Shown in pieces: positions 1 to 11,700 of a DNA stretch of 64,000 nucleotides. Source of the DNA: CAZLYK01 sp964563495 (GTDB lineage Bacteria > Acidobacteriota > Blastocatellia > RBC074); the NCBI GenBank assembly GCA_964563495.1, contig CAZLYK010000004.1, positions 1 to 64,000 on the forward strand, in the 5' to 3' direction. The notes under the pieces were generated by a model that saw nothing but the letters and a program-made list of their open reading frames with translations, did not search any database and was not told where the DNA came from. Every line of letters starts with the position of its first letter. The first letter of the stretch is position 1. Made by a program: the position numbers and the translations under genes.

Positions 1-200
1 GGCGACGGGGCGACGGGGCGACGGGGCGACCGGGCGACGGGGCGACCGGGCGACGGGGCGACCGGGCGATGGGGAGACGGAGCGACGGGGCGACCGGGCG
101 ATGGGGAGACGGGGCGACGGGGCGACCGGGCGATGGGGAGACGGAGCGACGGGGCGACGGGGCGACCGGGCGATGGGGCGATGGGGCGATGGGGCGATGG
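1..200. repeat. 8-bp tandem repeat, 25 units
   Basis: The first 200 bases are 25 uninterrupted 8-bp units, consensus GGCGACGG, with variants GGCGACCG, GGCGATGG, GGAGACGG and AGCGACGG. The variants form a higher-order 32-bp pattern between about 57 and 168, and the last four units are identical (GGCGATGG). The array runs off the left edge of the window. Because 8 is not a multiple of 3, reading frames through it cycle, so I do not call the overlapping open frames as genes. Confidence 0.95.
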
Positions 201-210
201 ATGATTCAAT

Positions 211-255
211 CGCCCCGTCGCCTCGTCGCCCCGTCGCCCCCGTCGCCCCCGTCGG
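211..255. repeat. inverted copy of the 8-bp repeat
   Basis: After a 10-base spacer (ATGATTCAAT) the same word appears in reverse complement (CGCCCCGTCG and variants). The array and this block can therefore fold into a very GC-rich stem. Function unknown; it may be a transcription terminator or a replication-slippage product. Confidence 0.8.
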
Positions 256-291
256 CTTGCTACCTAAAGTTGAGGCATCAGATCGGCTTGA

Positions 292-321
292 TTGACAGTT
301 TCGCCGGCTATTACTTATAGT
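292..321 (+). promoter_or_regulatory. sigma70-type promoter
   Basis: TTGACA (292-297), an 18-base spacer and TATAGT (316-321). It lies about 75 bases upstream of the small gene at 397 and would also serve the transporter gene at 681. Confidence 0.6.
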
Positions 322-396
322 GCCCATCATTAACCTGGTCTAAACCAAGACAAGCCGGCTTTTGGATACAGAAAAAACCAGACAGGGTGAACTGGA

Positions 397-597
397 TTGA
401 AGAGTACTAAACAAGAAGAACAATCCGAACATTGTGATCAAGAGTTAAGAAGTCAGGTTGAGTCATCATCATTGCTGCCGCAGTGTTGTGGGACCGGCTG
501 CACAGTCTGCGTTCTCGATTACCCGGAAGTGTACTCAGGCGATAAATCAACGGCTGAGATACTGGCGATGCTCGAAGCTTTCGAAAAGGCTCAGTAG
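397..597 (+). CDS. small oxidoreductase-like domain protein
   Basis: This 66-residue protein carries C30, C31, C35 and C38 in the motif CCGTGCTVCVLDYPE. I recognise this as the signature of the oxidoreductase-like family (Pfam Oxidored-like), whose typical core is CCGxGCxxCVxD. The four cysteines suggest metal or redox binding; the biochemical role of the family is unclear. The N-terminal 25 residues are polar and look disordered. The start is TTG, with AGGGTG a few bases upstream; no ATG in frame would retain the motif with a better ribosome site. The gene stops 84 bases before an OPT transporter gene, and a terminator hairpin overlaps its stop codon, so cotranscription with the transporter would need readthrough. 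Confidence 0.65.
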   Translation: MKSTKQEEQSEHCDQELRSQVESSSLLPQCCGTGCTVCVLDYPEVYSGDKSTAEILAMLEAFEKAQ

Positions 598-626
598 CGC
601 AAACTGGACAGTTTGCGCTACTTTTT
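595..626 (+). terminator. rho-independent terminator after the small Cys-rich gene
   Basis: A perfect 11-bp stem (595-605 with 610-620), a 4-base loop and then CTTTTTCT. The stem begins on the TAG stop codon. A second hairpin (GTCGTCAA 635-641 region with TTGACGAC 647-654) follows just before the ribosome site of the transporter and could influence its expression. Confidence 0.75.
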
Positions 627-680
627 CTGAGGGGTCGTCAATGTTGTTGACGACTCCCAGGCTTTTTAAGGAGGTGTTCA

Positions 681-3035
<2,355 letters not shown>

Positions 3036-3038
3036 TTT

Positions 3039-3114
3039 AATAGGCAGGATCGACAGGATTTTTTCAGGATTTGACCAGCTGATGTCTGGTCAAATCCTGT
3101 CGATCCTGTCTATT
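3039..3114. repeat. GACAGGATT-type palindrome, copy 1
   Basis: The right arm (CTGGTCAAATCCTGTCGATC...) matches the left arm except for an 11-base insertion in the left. It lies between the OPT gene and the CoA-transferase gene and could terminate the former. Confidence 0.85.
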
Positions 3115-3121
3115 TCTGATT

Positions 3122-4306
3122 ATGAATCTTCCGCTCGCCGGCATTCGCGTTCTGGATTTCGGCCGGTTTATCGCCGGGCCGTACTGCGCGGCTTTACTCG
3201 CCGATTTCGGCGCCGAGGTGATTCGGATAGAGCGCCGTGAGGGCGGCGAGGATCGCTTTCTGGCGCCGATCACCGAACACGGCGAAGGGCCGATGTTCGT
3301 CAACCTCAATCGCAACAAGAAAGGGATCACGCTCGACCCGGCTCACCCCGAGAGCCGCGAGATTAAAAGACGGCTGATCGCCGAAGCCGATGTGATCGTC
3401 GCCAACCTCCCGCTCGATGTACTACAAAAACTTGAACTCGATTACGATTCGCTGATCAGGATCAACCCGGGGATCATCCTGACCCGCATCTCGACTTTCG
3501 GCCACACCGGCCCATACGCCAACCGCGTCGGTTTCGATCCCGTAGTTCAAGCCATGTCCGGCGCCATGAGTCTGACCGGTTTCCCGGGCGAGCCGGTTCG
3601 GAGCATCGTCAACTTTGAAGATTTCGGCACTGCCTTGCACGCGGCTTTCGGCACCATGGTAGCACTGTTTGAGCGGGAGCGGACCGGGCGAGGCCAGATC
3701 GTCGATGCTTCACTGCTGGCCACCGGCGTGACTTTTATGCAAGCTCTGCTGGCCGAGCGCTACGTTCTCGATCTGGTTCGCCGCCAACAAGGCAATACCG
3801 GGTATCACGCCTCGCCGTCGGACGTCTACCGGACCAGGGATGGCTGGATCATCGTCCAGGTCATCGGCCGGCCGATGTTCAAACGCTGGGCGCGCCTGGT
3901 TGGGCGCGAGGATCTGATCGACGACCCACGCTGTCTCGATGATTTGTCGCGCGCCAAAAACGGCGAGCTGATCACATCCGCCATGAATGCCTGGGCCTCG
4001 CAGCGGACGAATGCCGAGGCACTCAACGACCTGGAAACGGCTCGCATTCCTTGCGGCGAGGTTTATCAACTGGGCGAGGTATTCGACGATCCGCAAATCA
4101 AGGCTCGCGAATTGTTCAAGTTCATCGATTACCCGGGCAGCCCCAAGCCGGTGCCGATCACCGCCACACCGGTAAGATTGTCGGAGACCGGCGGCGAGTT
4201 CAGGCACCGCGCCCCGCTCGCCGGTGAACACACCGGCGAGATCTTGAGCGGACTGGGGTTCAGCGAAGCGGAGATTGCCGAGTTTCGCAGAAAAGCGGTA
4301 ATTTAA
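3122..4306 (+). CDS. CaiB/BaiF family CoA-transferase
   Basis: This 394-residue protein belongs to family III CoA-transferases, which move CoA between carboxylic acids through an aspartyl-CoA intermediate. It opens with the family N-terminus LAGIRVLDFGRFIAGPYCA, has the nucleotide-fold segment LADFGAEVIRIERREGGEDR (27-46) and the LNRNKKGITLD motif (62-72). D167 in NFEDFGTALHAA sits where the catalytic Asp of formyl-CoA transferase is found, followed by ERERTGRGQIVDASLL. The length is usual for the family. It starts 7 bases after a palindromic repeat, with little visible ribosome site. The neighbours acyl-CoA dehydrogenase and SDR suggest a CoA-thioester catabolic module, but the acceptor acid is not predictable. 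Confidence 0.92.
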   Translation: MNLPLAGIRVLDFGRFIAGPYCAALLADFGAEVIRIERREGGEDRFLAPITEHGEGPMFVNLNRNKKGITLDPAHPESREIKRRLIAEADVIVANLPLDVLQKLELDYDSLIRINPGIILTRISTFGHTGPYANRVGFDPVVQAMSGAMSLTGFPGEPVRSIVNFEDFGTALHAAFGTMVALFERERTGRGQIVDASLLATGVTFMQALLAERYVLDLVRRQQGNTGYHASPSDVYRTRDGWIIVQVIGRPMFKRWARLVGREDLIDDPRCLDDLSRAKNGELITSAMNAWASQRTNAEALNDLETARIPCGEVYQLGEVFDDPQIKARELFKFIDYPGSPKPVPITATPVRLSETGGEFRHRAPLAGEHTGEILSGLGFSEAEIAEFRRKAVI

Positions 4307-4307
4307 A

Positions 4308-4344
4308 AATAGACAGGATTAAACAGGACCAAAGACAAAGCAGT
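4308..4344. repeat. GACAGGATT-type palindrome, copy 2 (cut by gap)
   Basis: The left half only: AATAGACAGGATTAAACAGG, then CAAAGACAAAGCAG, which is also found in the loop of the copy at 15345-15448. The right half is lost in the N run, so the assembly probably broke inside this hairpin. Confidence 0.8.
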
Positions 4345-4444
4345 NNNNNNNNNNNNNNNNNNNNNNNNNNNNNNNNNNNNNNNNNNNNNNNNNNNNNNNN
4401 NNNNNNNNNNNNNNNNNNNNNNNNNNNNNNNNNNNNNNNNNNNN
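4345..4444. other. assembly gap of 100 N
   Basis: Exactly 100 N, the conventional length for a scaffold gap of unknown size. It removes the 3' end of the acyl-CoA dehydrogenase gene and the right half of a palindromic repeat. Confidence 0.98.
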
Positions 4445-5628
4445 TCGAGCTTGGCGATGGACTCGCGATGGACTTCATCAGGTCCGTCGGCCAGTCGCAG
4501 AGTGCGCGCGTGCGACCAGGCGGAAGCCAGCGGAAACTCCTGTGAGACGCCGCCGCCGCCGTGAGCCTGAAGGGCGCGATCGATCACGCGGAGGGCCGTG
4601 TTCGGGGCGACCACCTTGATCATGGCGATTTCGGCGCGCGCGGCTTTGTTCCCGACCGTGTCCATCATGTAAGCGGCTTTGAGCACCAGCAGGCGCGCCT
4701 GTTCGATCTCCATGCGCGAGTTGGCGATGTCTGCACGAATCGTCCCCATCTCGGCGATGGCGCGGCCAAAAGCGACTCGATGCTTGACGCGGTGGCACAT
4801 CAATTCGAGCGCCCGTTCAGCCATCCCGATCGTGCGCATGCAATGATGAATCCGCCCCGGCCCTAAACGCCCTTGCGCAATTTCGAAGCCGCGTCCTTCC
4901 CCGAGCAGCATATTGGTCGCCGGGACACGGACATTCTCGAAGACCACCTCGGCGTGACCGTGCGGAGCGTCGTCATAACCGAAGACGTTGAGCATGCGCT
5001 CAGTCTTGATCCCGGGCGCATCCATGGGGACGAGGATCATCGACTGCTGTTTGTGAGTCGGCGCGGCGGGGTCGGTCTTACCCATAAAGATCGCGATCTT
5101 GCAGCGCGGGTCACCGGCTCCTGATGTCCACCATTTCCGCCCGTTGATCAGGTAATCATCTCCATCGCGGACGATCGACGACCTGATGTTGGTCGCATCA
5201 GAAGAGGCGACTTCGGGTTCGGTCATGGCGAAACAGGAGCGGATCTCGCCCTCGAGCAGTGGCTTGAGCCATTGTTGCTTCTGCGCCTCCGTCCCATACC
5301 GCACGAGCACTTCCATATTGCCCGTATCCGGCGCCGAGCAATTGAAGACCTCGGACGACCAGGGGACGCGCCCCATAATCTCGCATAACGGCGCGTACTC
5401 CAGATTGGTCAAACCCGCGCCATATTCGCTCTCGGGAAGAAACAGATTCCATAATCCTTCAGCCCTGGCTTTCGGCTTGAGCTCCTCGATGATCGGCAGA
5501 ACCTTCCACCGGTCGCCGCTGTTGAGTTGATCGTAGTAAGTCTGCTCGTTGGGATAGACGTACTCGTCCATAAAAGCCGAGACTTTTTTCTGCAGATATT
5601 TGACCTTTTCGGAATAATCAAAATTCAT
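4445..5628 (-). CDS. acyl-CoA dehydrogenase (3' end in gap)
   Basis: About 394 residues are readable before the gap. The protein matches FAD-dependent acyl-CoA dehydrogenases, most like the ACAD10/ACAD11 type: N-terminal helical domain, then CFAMTEPEVASSDATNI (FAD and substrate contacts), GRKWWTSGA, ARVAFGRAI-like segment HRVAFGRAIAEMGTIRADIA, and near the end QAHGGGGVSQEFPLASAW followed by LADGPDEVHRESIAKL. The family normally ends shortly after this, so only a few residues are missing. The sequence on the far side of the gap in the same frame is repeat, not protein. The ATG at 5628 has a modest upstream AAGGGA. It runs opposite to the CoA-transferase; the oxidised acyl-CoA could be handled by the SDR at 7739-8506. 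Confidence 0.92.
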
Positions 5629-5652
5629 ATCAGTTCCCTTCTATTCGCTGAT

Positions 5653-7197
5653 TTATAAAGCTGCTTCGATCAATTGTGGTCCGGCCGTCGTCAATGAGCG
5701 CTCGAACTGGCGCGCCAGATCCTCGGCCGATTCGACTCTCACCGCGGGTACACCGAGTCCCCTCGAGACCTGCACCCAATCGATCGATGGATGATTCAAT
5801 CCGATCAGGCTCTGCGCCTGTTTTCCGAATTCCGTTACGCCGGTCCGCATCAGTTCGATCCCCAGAATCCGGTAGCTGCCGTTATTACAGATGACCGTTT
5901 TGACATTGAGCCCCTCACGAGCCTGTGTCCACAAAGCCTGTAGGGTGTACATGGCGCTGCCGTCGGCCTGGAAAGTAATGATCTGCCGATCGGGGCAGGC
6001 GATCGCCGCACCCGTGGCGCAAGGCAATCCCAGTCCGATCGCACCGCCCGGCTGGGTCAAATACGAATGGCGCGGCCCGCTTTGTGAAAGCGTGACAAAC
6101 GGCCCCATGCTGGTGTTGCTTTCATCCATGACGATCGAGTTTTCCGGCAAGAGCGAGGCCATGACGGCGGAGAGAGTCTCCGGCGTCAGCTTCCCGGTCG
6201 GCGTGGCTGGAACATTGAGCTCGGTGTTCACTTCGACATACGGCGGTGCGCCCAGAGCATCGGCCAGGGCCTCAAGCGCCGCCGGCACATCTTCCTCTGG
6301 CGCGGCGAGGACGAGCGTCCGCTGCTGCGGTGAGACGATATAACTCGGCAGACCCGGATACCCGAAGAATGAAACCGGCGATTTCGCCCCGGCTAGAATA
6401 ATCGATTTGAATGGCGCCAGCGTGGCGATGGCCTGTTCCGGGAAGTAAGGCAATCGATTTATGACCGGGGTTCCGGCGCCGCGTTCCCAACGCGCCGGAA
6501 ATGTTTCGCAGATCAATTTGCATTTTCCCGTCGCGGCGATCCGGGCGACTGCCCGCAAACCTCGCTCGCGCAAAGCCAGCCCGCCCAGAAAGAGCGCCGC
6601 CGGTTGACCGCCGCGCAACCCATCCACTGCCGCATTGACCGCCTCAACCGAGACCTTCGGAGCAGCCGGGAGAGAACGGTGCTCAACGCCGCCGCCGGCT
6701 GCGTCCAATTGGCAATCGTGCGGAATGATCAGCGTCGCAATCTGTCCATTTGCCGAGCCGGCAGCGACGACGGCATCCGCTGCATCGCCCGCTAATTCCT
6801 CGGCCGACCGATTACGGCGAACCCAGGCGGAAACCGGTCCGGCCAGGGATTCGATATCCGAGGTCAACGGCGCGTCGGCTGCCAGGTGCCAGGTTGCATG
6901 ATCGCCGATCAGATTGACGATCGACGAACGCGCCCGGCGCGCGTCGTGCAGGTACGCAATCCCATTGGCGAACCCCGGTCCCAGATGAAGCAGCGTCACC
7001 CCGGGTCTGCCGGCCATCCTCGAGTACCCATCGGCGGCTCCGGTGCAGACTCCCTCGAAAAGACACAATACCGCGCGCATACCCGGCAGGTCATCGAGTG
7101 CGCGGACCATCGGCATTTCGGTCGTTCCGGGATTGGCAAAGCAGACATTCACTCCAGCGTCGATCAGCGTGCGAAATAGACTTTCAGCTCCGTTCAT
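5653..7197 (-). CDS. ThDP-dependent acetolactate synthase/benzoylformate decarboxylase-like enzyme
   Basis: This 514-residue protein has the three-domain layout of thiamine diphosphate enzymes. Near the N-terminus is MNGAESLFRTLIDAGVN, typical of the proteins annotated as acetolactate synthase large subunit of the IlvX type. E48 in LCLFEGVCTGAADGY is at the place of the Glu that activates the cofactor. The cofactor and metal motif is ADGSAMYTLQALWTQAREG followed by ICNNGSYRIL, with Gly-Asp-Gly changed to Ala-Asp-Gly. The substrate is probably a 2-keto acid; true acetolactate synthase activity is uncertain because no regulatory subunit gene is nearby. ATG at 7197 fits the family N-terminus, though a GTG at 7206 is also possible. 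It is 16 bases downstream of the NIPSNAP gene on the same strand. Confidence 0.85.
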   Translation of the reverse strand: MNGAESLFRTLIDAGVNVCFANPGTTEMPMVRALDDLPGMRAVLCLFEGVCTGAADGYSRMAGRPGVTLLHLGPGFANGIAYLHDARRARSSIVNLIGDHATWHLAADAPLTSDIESLAGPVSAWVRRNRSAEELAGDAADAVVAAGSANGQIATLIIPHDCQLDAAGGGVEHRSLPAAPKVSVEAVNAAVDGLRGGQPAALFLGGLALRERGLRAVARIAATGKCKLICETFPARWERGAGTPVINRLPYFPEQAIATLAPFKSIILAGAKSPVSFFGYPGLPSYIVSPQQRTLVLAAPEEDVPAALEALADALGAPPYVEVNTELNVPATPTGKLTPETLSAVMASLLPENSIVMDESNTSMGPFVTLSQSGPRHSYLTQPGGAIGLGLPCATGAAIACPDRQIITFQADGSAMYTLQALWTQAREGLNVKTVICNNGSYRILGIELMRTGVTEFGKQAQSLIGLNHPSIDWVQVSRGLGVPAVRVESAEDLARQFERSLTTAGPQLIEAAL

Positions 7198-7213
7198 GAT
7201 CCTCACTTGATCC

Positions 7214-7672
7214 TCACCTGATCGGGGAATAATCGGTCGCCATGAGGATTACCGAGTCGATCTTTTCCGCCAGACGGCCATTCTTTTCGCTCTCATCCCG
7301 CGCTTTTTGCCACTCCGGGTCGTTCCTGAAGGCCTCCCACGCCTGATCGCGCGCAGCCCGACTGGGATAGGCGAGGATGTAAACGAGAGTATTTTCAGAC
7401 CCCTTCTCTTTATCGGTCGGACCCCAGAAACCGACCACTTCCATGCCGTGCTTTTTGAAGAAGCGCATGGTGTGGTTGCGGAATCGAGCGTGCAGTTCTT
7501 CGAGCTTGCCGGGCGCGGCATAATAGGTGCGAATCTCGAAACAGCGCGAGTCCCGGGCGAGCGACGGGCTCGGCGCGATGGTCGGCCGAGCAGCAGGATT
7601 CTGGGCCATGGCGATGATTGATAAACTGCAAAGTATGGTGAGCACAAGGATCAGATTGAGACTTGTTTTCAC
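7214..7672 (-). CDS. secreted NIPSNAP family protein
   Basis: The 152-residue product begins with a hydrophobic segment (LNLILVLTILCSLSIIAMAQ) that looks like a cleavable signal peptide ending near AMAQ. The rest matches the NIPSNAP ferredoxin-like fold: CFEIRTYYAAPGKLEELHAR, then HTMRFFKKHGMEVVGFW and VYILAYPSRAARDQAWEAF. NIPSNAP proteins in bacteria have no firmly assigned activity; small dimeric alpha-beta barrels of this type can bind aromatic or lipid ligands. The start is GTG, with AAGGAATG upstream. It precedes the ThDP enzyme in a tight pair. Confidence 0.85.
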   Translation of the reverse strand: MKTSLNLILVLTILCSLSIIAMAQNPAARPTIAPSPSLARDSRCFEIRTYYAAPGKLEELHARFRNHTMRFFKKHGMEVVGFWGPTDKEKGSENTLVYILAYPSRAARDQAWEAFRNDPEWQKARDESEKNGRLAEKIDSVILMATDYSPIR

Positions 7673-7738
7673 GGTTTCATTCCTTTCCGGAAGACATTTG
7701 AAGCGCCGAAGGCGCGTTAGGGTAAGGCGAATTGGGCC

Positions 7739-8506
7739 CTATTTCGGAGGCATGCGCAGTGCGCCGTCGAGGCGAATCACCTCGCCATTGAGCATGACAT
7801 TTTCGATGATATGGCCGGCGAGTGCCGCAAACTCCGACGGATCACCGAGCCTGGGTGGAAACGGAACCTGCGATCCGAGAACCTGTTTCACTTCAGCGGG
7901 CAGGCCGGCCAACAAGGGCGTATCGAAAAGTCCCGGTGCGATGGTCACGATTCGAATTCCGAGTCTGGCCAGGTCTCGGGCGATCGGAAGAGTCATTCCA
8001 ACGATCCCGCCTTTCGAAGCCGAATACGCAGCCTGACCGATCTGGCCGTCAAAAGCGGCGATCGAAGCGGTGTTGATGATCACACCCCGCTCACCGCTTT
8101 GAGTGGGCTCCTGCCGGGCCATTTGCGCCGCCGCCAGCCGAATGACGTTGAACGAGCCAACCAGATTGACCTCGATCACACGCTTGAACGAGGCGAGTGA
8201 GTGCGGGCCGTCTTTGCCGACGGTCTTTTCGGCGACGCCGATGCCGGCGCAATTGACCGCACCGCGTAAGCCACCAAATTCAGTGACTGCGGTCCTGACT
8301 GCGCGCTCGACGCTCTCTTCGCCGGTCACGTCGGTCCCGACGAAGCGGGCACTGGCGCCCAGCTCTTTCGCCAAAGCCTCACCCTTATCATTATTAATAT
8401 CGGCAATGACGACCTTCGCCCCGGCCGAAACCAGCAGCCTGACTGTCGCCGCGCCCAGGCCCGAACCTCCGCCTGAGACAAGAAAAGCATTATTCTTCAG
8501 ATCCAT
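7739..8506 (-). CDS. SDR dehydrogenase, 3-hydroxyacyl-CoA dehydrogenase type 2-like
   Basis: This 255-residue classical short-chain dehydrogenase binds NAD(P) through the motif SGGGSGLG (11-18) and has D60 in GTDV, NCAGIG (85-90), catalytic S148 and the YSASK motif with Y161 and K165. The sequence DGPHSLASFKRVIEVNLVGSFNVIRLAA and the ending PFPPRLGDPSEFAALAGHIIENVMLNGEVIRLDGALRM resemble 3-hydroxyacyl-CoA dehydrogenase type 2 (HSD17B10) homologues. That function would fit the acyl-CoA dehydrogenase and CoA-transferase nearby. The open frame extends upstream to 8635, but the ATG at 8506 opens the Rossmann fold directly, so I chose it. It faces the AAA+ gene at 8706 across a shared promoter region. 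Confidence 0.9.
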   Translation of the reverse strand: MDLKNNAFLVSGGGSGLGAATVRLLVSAGAKVVIADINNDKGEALAKELGASARFVGTDVTGEESVERAVRTAVTEFGGLRGAVNCAGIGVAEKTVGKDGPHSLASFKRVIEVNLVGSFNVIRLAAAQMARQEPTQSGERGVIINTASIAAFDGQIGQAAYSASKGGIVGMTLPIARDLARLGIRIVTIAPGLFDTPLLAGLPAEVKQVLGSQVPFPPRLGDPSEFAALAGHIIENVMLNGEVIRLDGALRMPPK

Positions 8507-8603
8507 TTGGCGATTCCTGTACTTTGAGAAATAGTGTCCTGATATCAAGTTTTCCCGGTCAATGTATACTCTGCCGGCAAAGGCGGCAAGCCTCGCACAG
8601 AAA

Positions 8604-8632
8604 TTGACTGAAACTTTCCTTTGGCCTATCCT
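8604..8632 (+). promoter_or_regulatory. sigma70-type promoter for the AAA+ cluster
   Basis: TTGACT (8604-8609), 17-base spacer, TATCCT (8627-8632), leaving a leader of about 65 bases before the ATG at 8706. It is the only good promoter I see for the three ATPase genes. Confidence 0.6.
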
Positions 8633-8705
8633 CACTTCGACTTTCAGACGGGCTCAGTCGTTGGTTCAGTCTACTTCCCCGGGATTTAGTTAACTATTCG
8701 ATTCC

Positions 8706-11700
8706 ATGCCTAAACACGAGCTGCCGATCATTTCGATCACTCAGGTATTGGAGAACGATACGGTCATCGCCGAGGCTCTCTTCTTTCCCGAGACGCTCCG
8801 CCTGGGCGATGACGAAGAGACCGCTCTCGAATCGCTCGACGCCAATCTGAAAAAGATCTTCAGCGAGACGCCGCTCGTCGCACTACACCATCGCCATCCG
8901 GCCGGGCAACCGGAAACCGATCAGATGACGATCGAGATCGATCCACCCGCCCAGTCAACGGCCTGGCGGGCGCCCGTCAAGCTCAAATTTTCGATCATTC
9001 GCTGGAGTCACGGTGAGCACGCGCAGCTCGCTTATGTTCCGGCGATCAATCTCGAAGTCGTGGCTACCCGGCCCCCGACAAAAACCAATCTTGATCGGCT
9101 GACCCGGGATCAGATTCACGCCGCGCTGGGCAGGCTCGATGCCATGCACCGGCTCAATCGCCTGATCTGGCTGCAGAGAGCCGGCGAAATAACCGTCTCG
9201 CAACGATCGATCGAGGTTTCCTGGGCCACGCCAAAACAGATTGTCGCGAAAAGCCTGGAGCGAGAAGAGAATCGCAAATCGTCGCTCTCAGAGGCCGCCA
9301 CCGATCTGAGACGGGAAAAGCTGCCGGCGGCATTTGAAATTGAGGAAATTGTCGGGCAATTGGCCGAGGCTTTGACCGGTCGTTCGCCACGCAGCGTTCT
9401 GCTGGTCGGTCGTTCGGGCGTCGGCAAAACCGCGGCGGTTCAAGAGCTGGTGCGAAGACGGGCGGATTTCCAACTCGGGCATACGCCTTTTTGGGCGACC
9501 AGCGGTTCGCGGCTGGTTGCGGGGATGTCCGGCTTCGGCCAATGGCAGGAGCGCTGCCAGAAGCTCTGGCGTGAAGCCGCTCAGGAGCGCGCCATCCTCC
9601 ACCTCGGAAATCTGATCGAGCTCATGGATGTCGGCAAAAGCATCTCCAACAACCAGGGCATCGCCAGCTTCCTTCGACCCTATATCGCACGCGGAGACGT
9701 GCTCGCAATTGCCGAATGCACGCCCGAGCAACTGGCCCTGATCGAGCGCGCAGACCCCCGTCTGATCGAGGCTTTTTATCAAATCAAAATCGACGAGCCA
9801 TCCGCCGAACGAAGCCGCAGCATCCTGCTGAGCTCAGCCCTCTCCCGGGAGAACGGCGCCGGCATCGAGCTGGAAGCGATCGAGCGGATAGATCAATTGC
9901 ATCGTCGTTACGCCACCTATTCGGCCTACCCCGGCCGGCCGCTGCGCTTCCTCGACAATTTATTGGAAGATCACCGCCGAAGAGATCACGAAAGCAGACC
10001 GATCACGGCGGAAGAGGTAACCTCAACCTTCTCGCGTGAGACCGGGCTGCCGCTGGTCCTCCTGGATGAAAGCTTGGAGCTGGAATTGGAAGCCACGCGA
10101 AGCTGGTTCTCTTCGCGCGTCATCGGCCAGCCCGAACCAGTCAATCTGATCGTCGACCTCCTGGCGACGGTCAAAGCCGGCCTGACTCGCCCGGGAAAAC
10201 CCATCGCTTCTCTGCTCTTTATCGGCCCGACCGGCGTCGGCAAGACCGAGATGGCGAAATCGCTGGCTGAATTTCTCTTTCAGGATCGCGGGCGGATGGT
10301 CCGATTCGATATGAGCGAGTATTCCGACCCCCTCTCAGTGACCCGGCTGATCGGCGGCGACCCGGGCTCTGAGGGTCTGTTGACCTCGAAAGTCCGCGAA
10401 CAACCGTTCGCCGTCCTCCTCCTCGACGAATTCGAGAAGGCCCATCCGTCTTTTTTCGACCTCTTGCTGCAGGTGCTGGGCGAAGGACGTTTGACCGATT
10501 CGATGGGCCGGGTAGCGGATTTTTCGAACACGGTTGTGATCATGACCTCGAACCTGGGGGCGGACTCATTTCAACGTGGGCTGATCGGATTCGAACAGGT
10601 TTCGGCCACGCGACAGGCCGCCAGCCGGCATTTCCAAAACGCCGTCCGGCGCGCGTTGCGTCCGGAGATGTACAACCGGATCGATCGGATAGTTCCCTTC
10701 GCTCCGCTCGATGAAGAGACGGTCCTGCATATCGCCGAGCGCGAGATCGACCGGATCAGGCGGCGAGACGGCATCCTCTATCGTGGCGTGACCCTCAACG
10801 TCCGGGACGGAGTGACCAGGCGCCTCTCCCGGACCGGGTACGATCCTCGCTACGGCGCACGCCCGTTGAAAAGAGAGATCGAGCGCAAACTGCTCACGCC
10901 GCTCTCGGAAGCATTGAATCAGCACACGGGCGAGTTCGCCCTGATCGCCGATCTCTCGATCGAAGGCGAAGAGATCCGGATCAAGGTCCGGCCCGCGACC
11001 GACGATAAAGGCAAAACTATCTCGTCTCTGATCTCGGATCGATCCCTCGCCGGCCTCGCCAGGCAATTGACTCATCTACGGCGCGAGGCTCAGTCCTTGT
11101 CAACCGGCCCGACCGTCCTCAACCTGCAGAATGAGATCTACAATCGTGAGCGGATCGAAAAGTCGATCCTCAAACGAACCTGGAAAAACCCTCTCGACCT
11201 GGAGCGTGTCGGCGAGTTGCCAAAACTGAGAAACGCATTGCAGGCGGTCAGGGATTTCTCCGATTATGTCAACGGACTCGAACAAGAAGCGCTGCTGGCG
11301 GCTTACGGCAAAAGACAAATCGACCAGTCTGAGATGAGCGCGAAACTCAACGCCGCCGCCGGGGCGTGGAAGGAGCTTCTGCTCGCCACCTACGCGCTCA
11401 GATTCAAGCGCCCGAACACGATCACCCTCGCCGTTTACAGCGAAGACACTCAGAGCCTGTTTACGCTGGCCGGCGCCTACTATGCGCTCTCCCTCAAACA
11501 AGGGGCGAAGGTCGACGCGACGCAATTCATGATCAGGCGGTCAAGCGGCGCGGCCGCAAAGAAGCGGGAAGAGATCTCTCTGCTCGTCCGCAAGCCGGTC
11601 GAGAAGATCGGGCCATATCTCTTGAGGCCGCAAGATGGGGTAATTGGAATCGCCTTTGAAATCGGCGCTCCGCTGGCCTATCCGCGTCTCGCCGATGAAG

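Noticed and set aside
69..320. Open frames through the 8-bp repeat encoding Gly/Asp/Arg-rich proteins
   Set aside because: The composition is produced by the repeat; no ribosome site or homology is visible and frames cycle every 24 bases.
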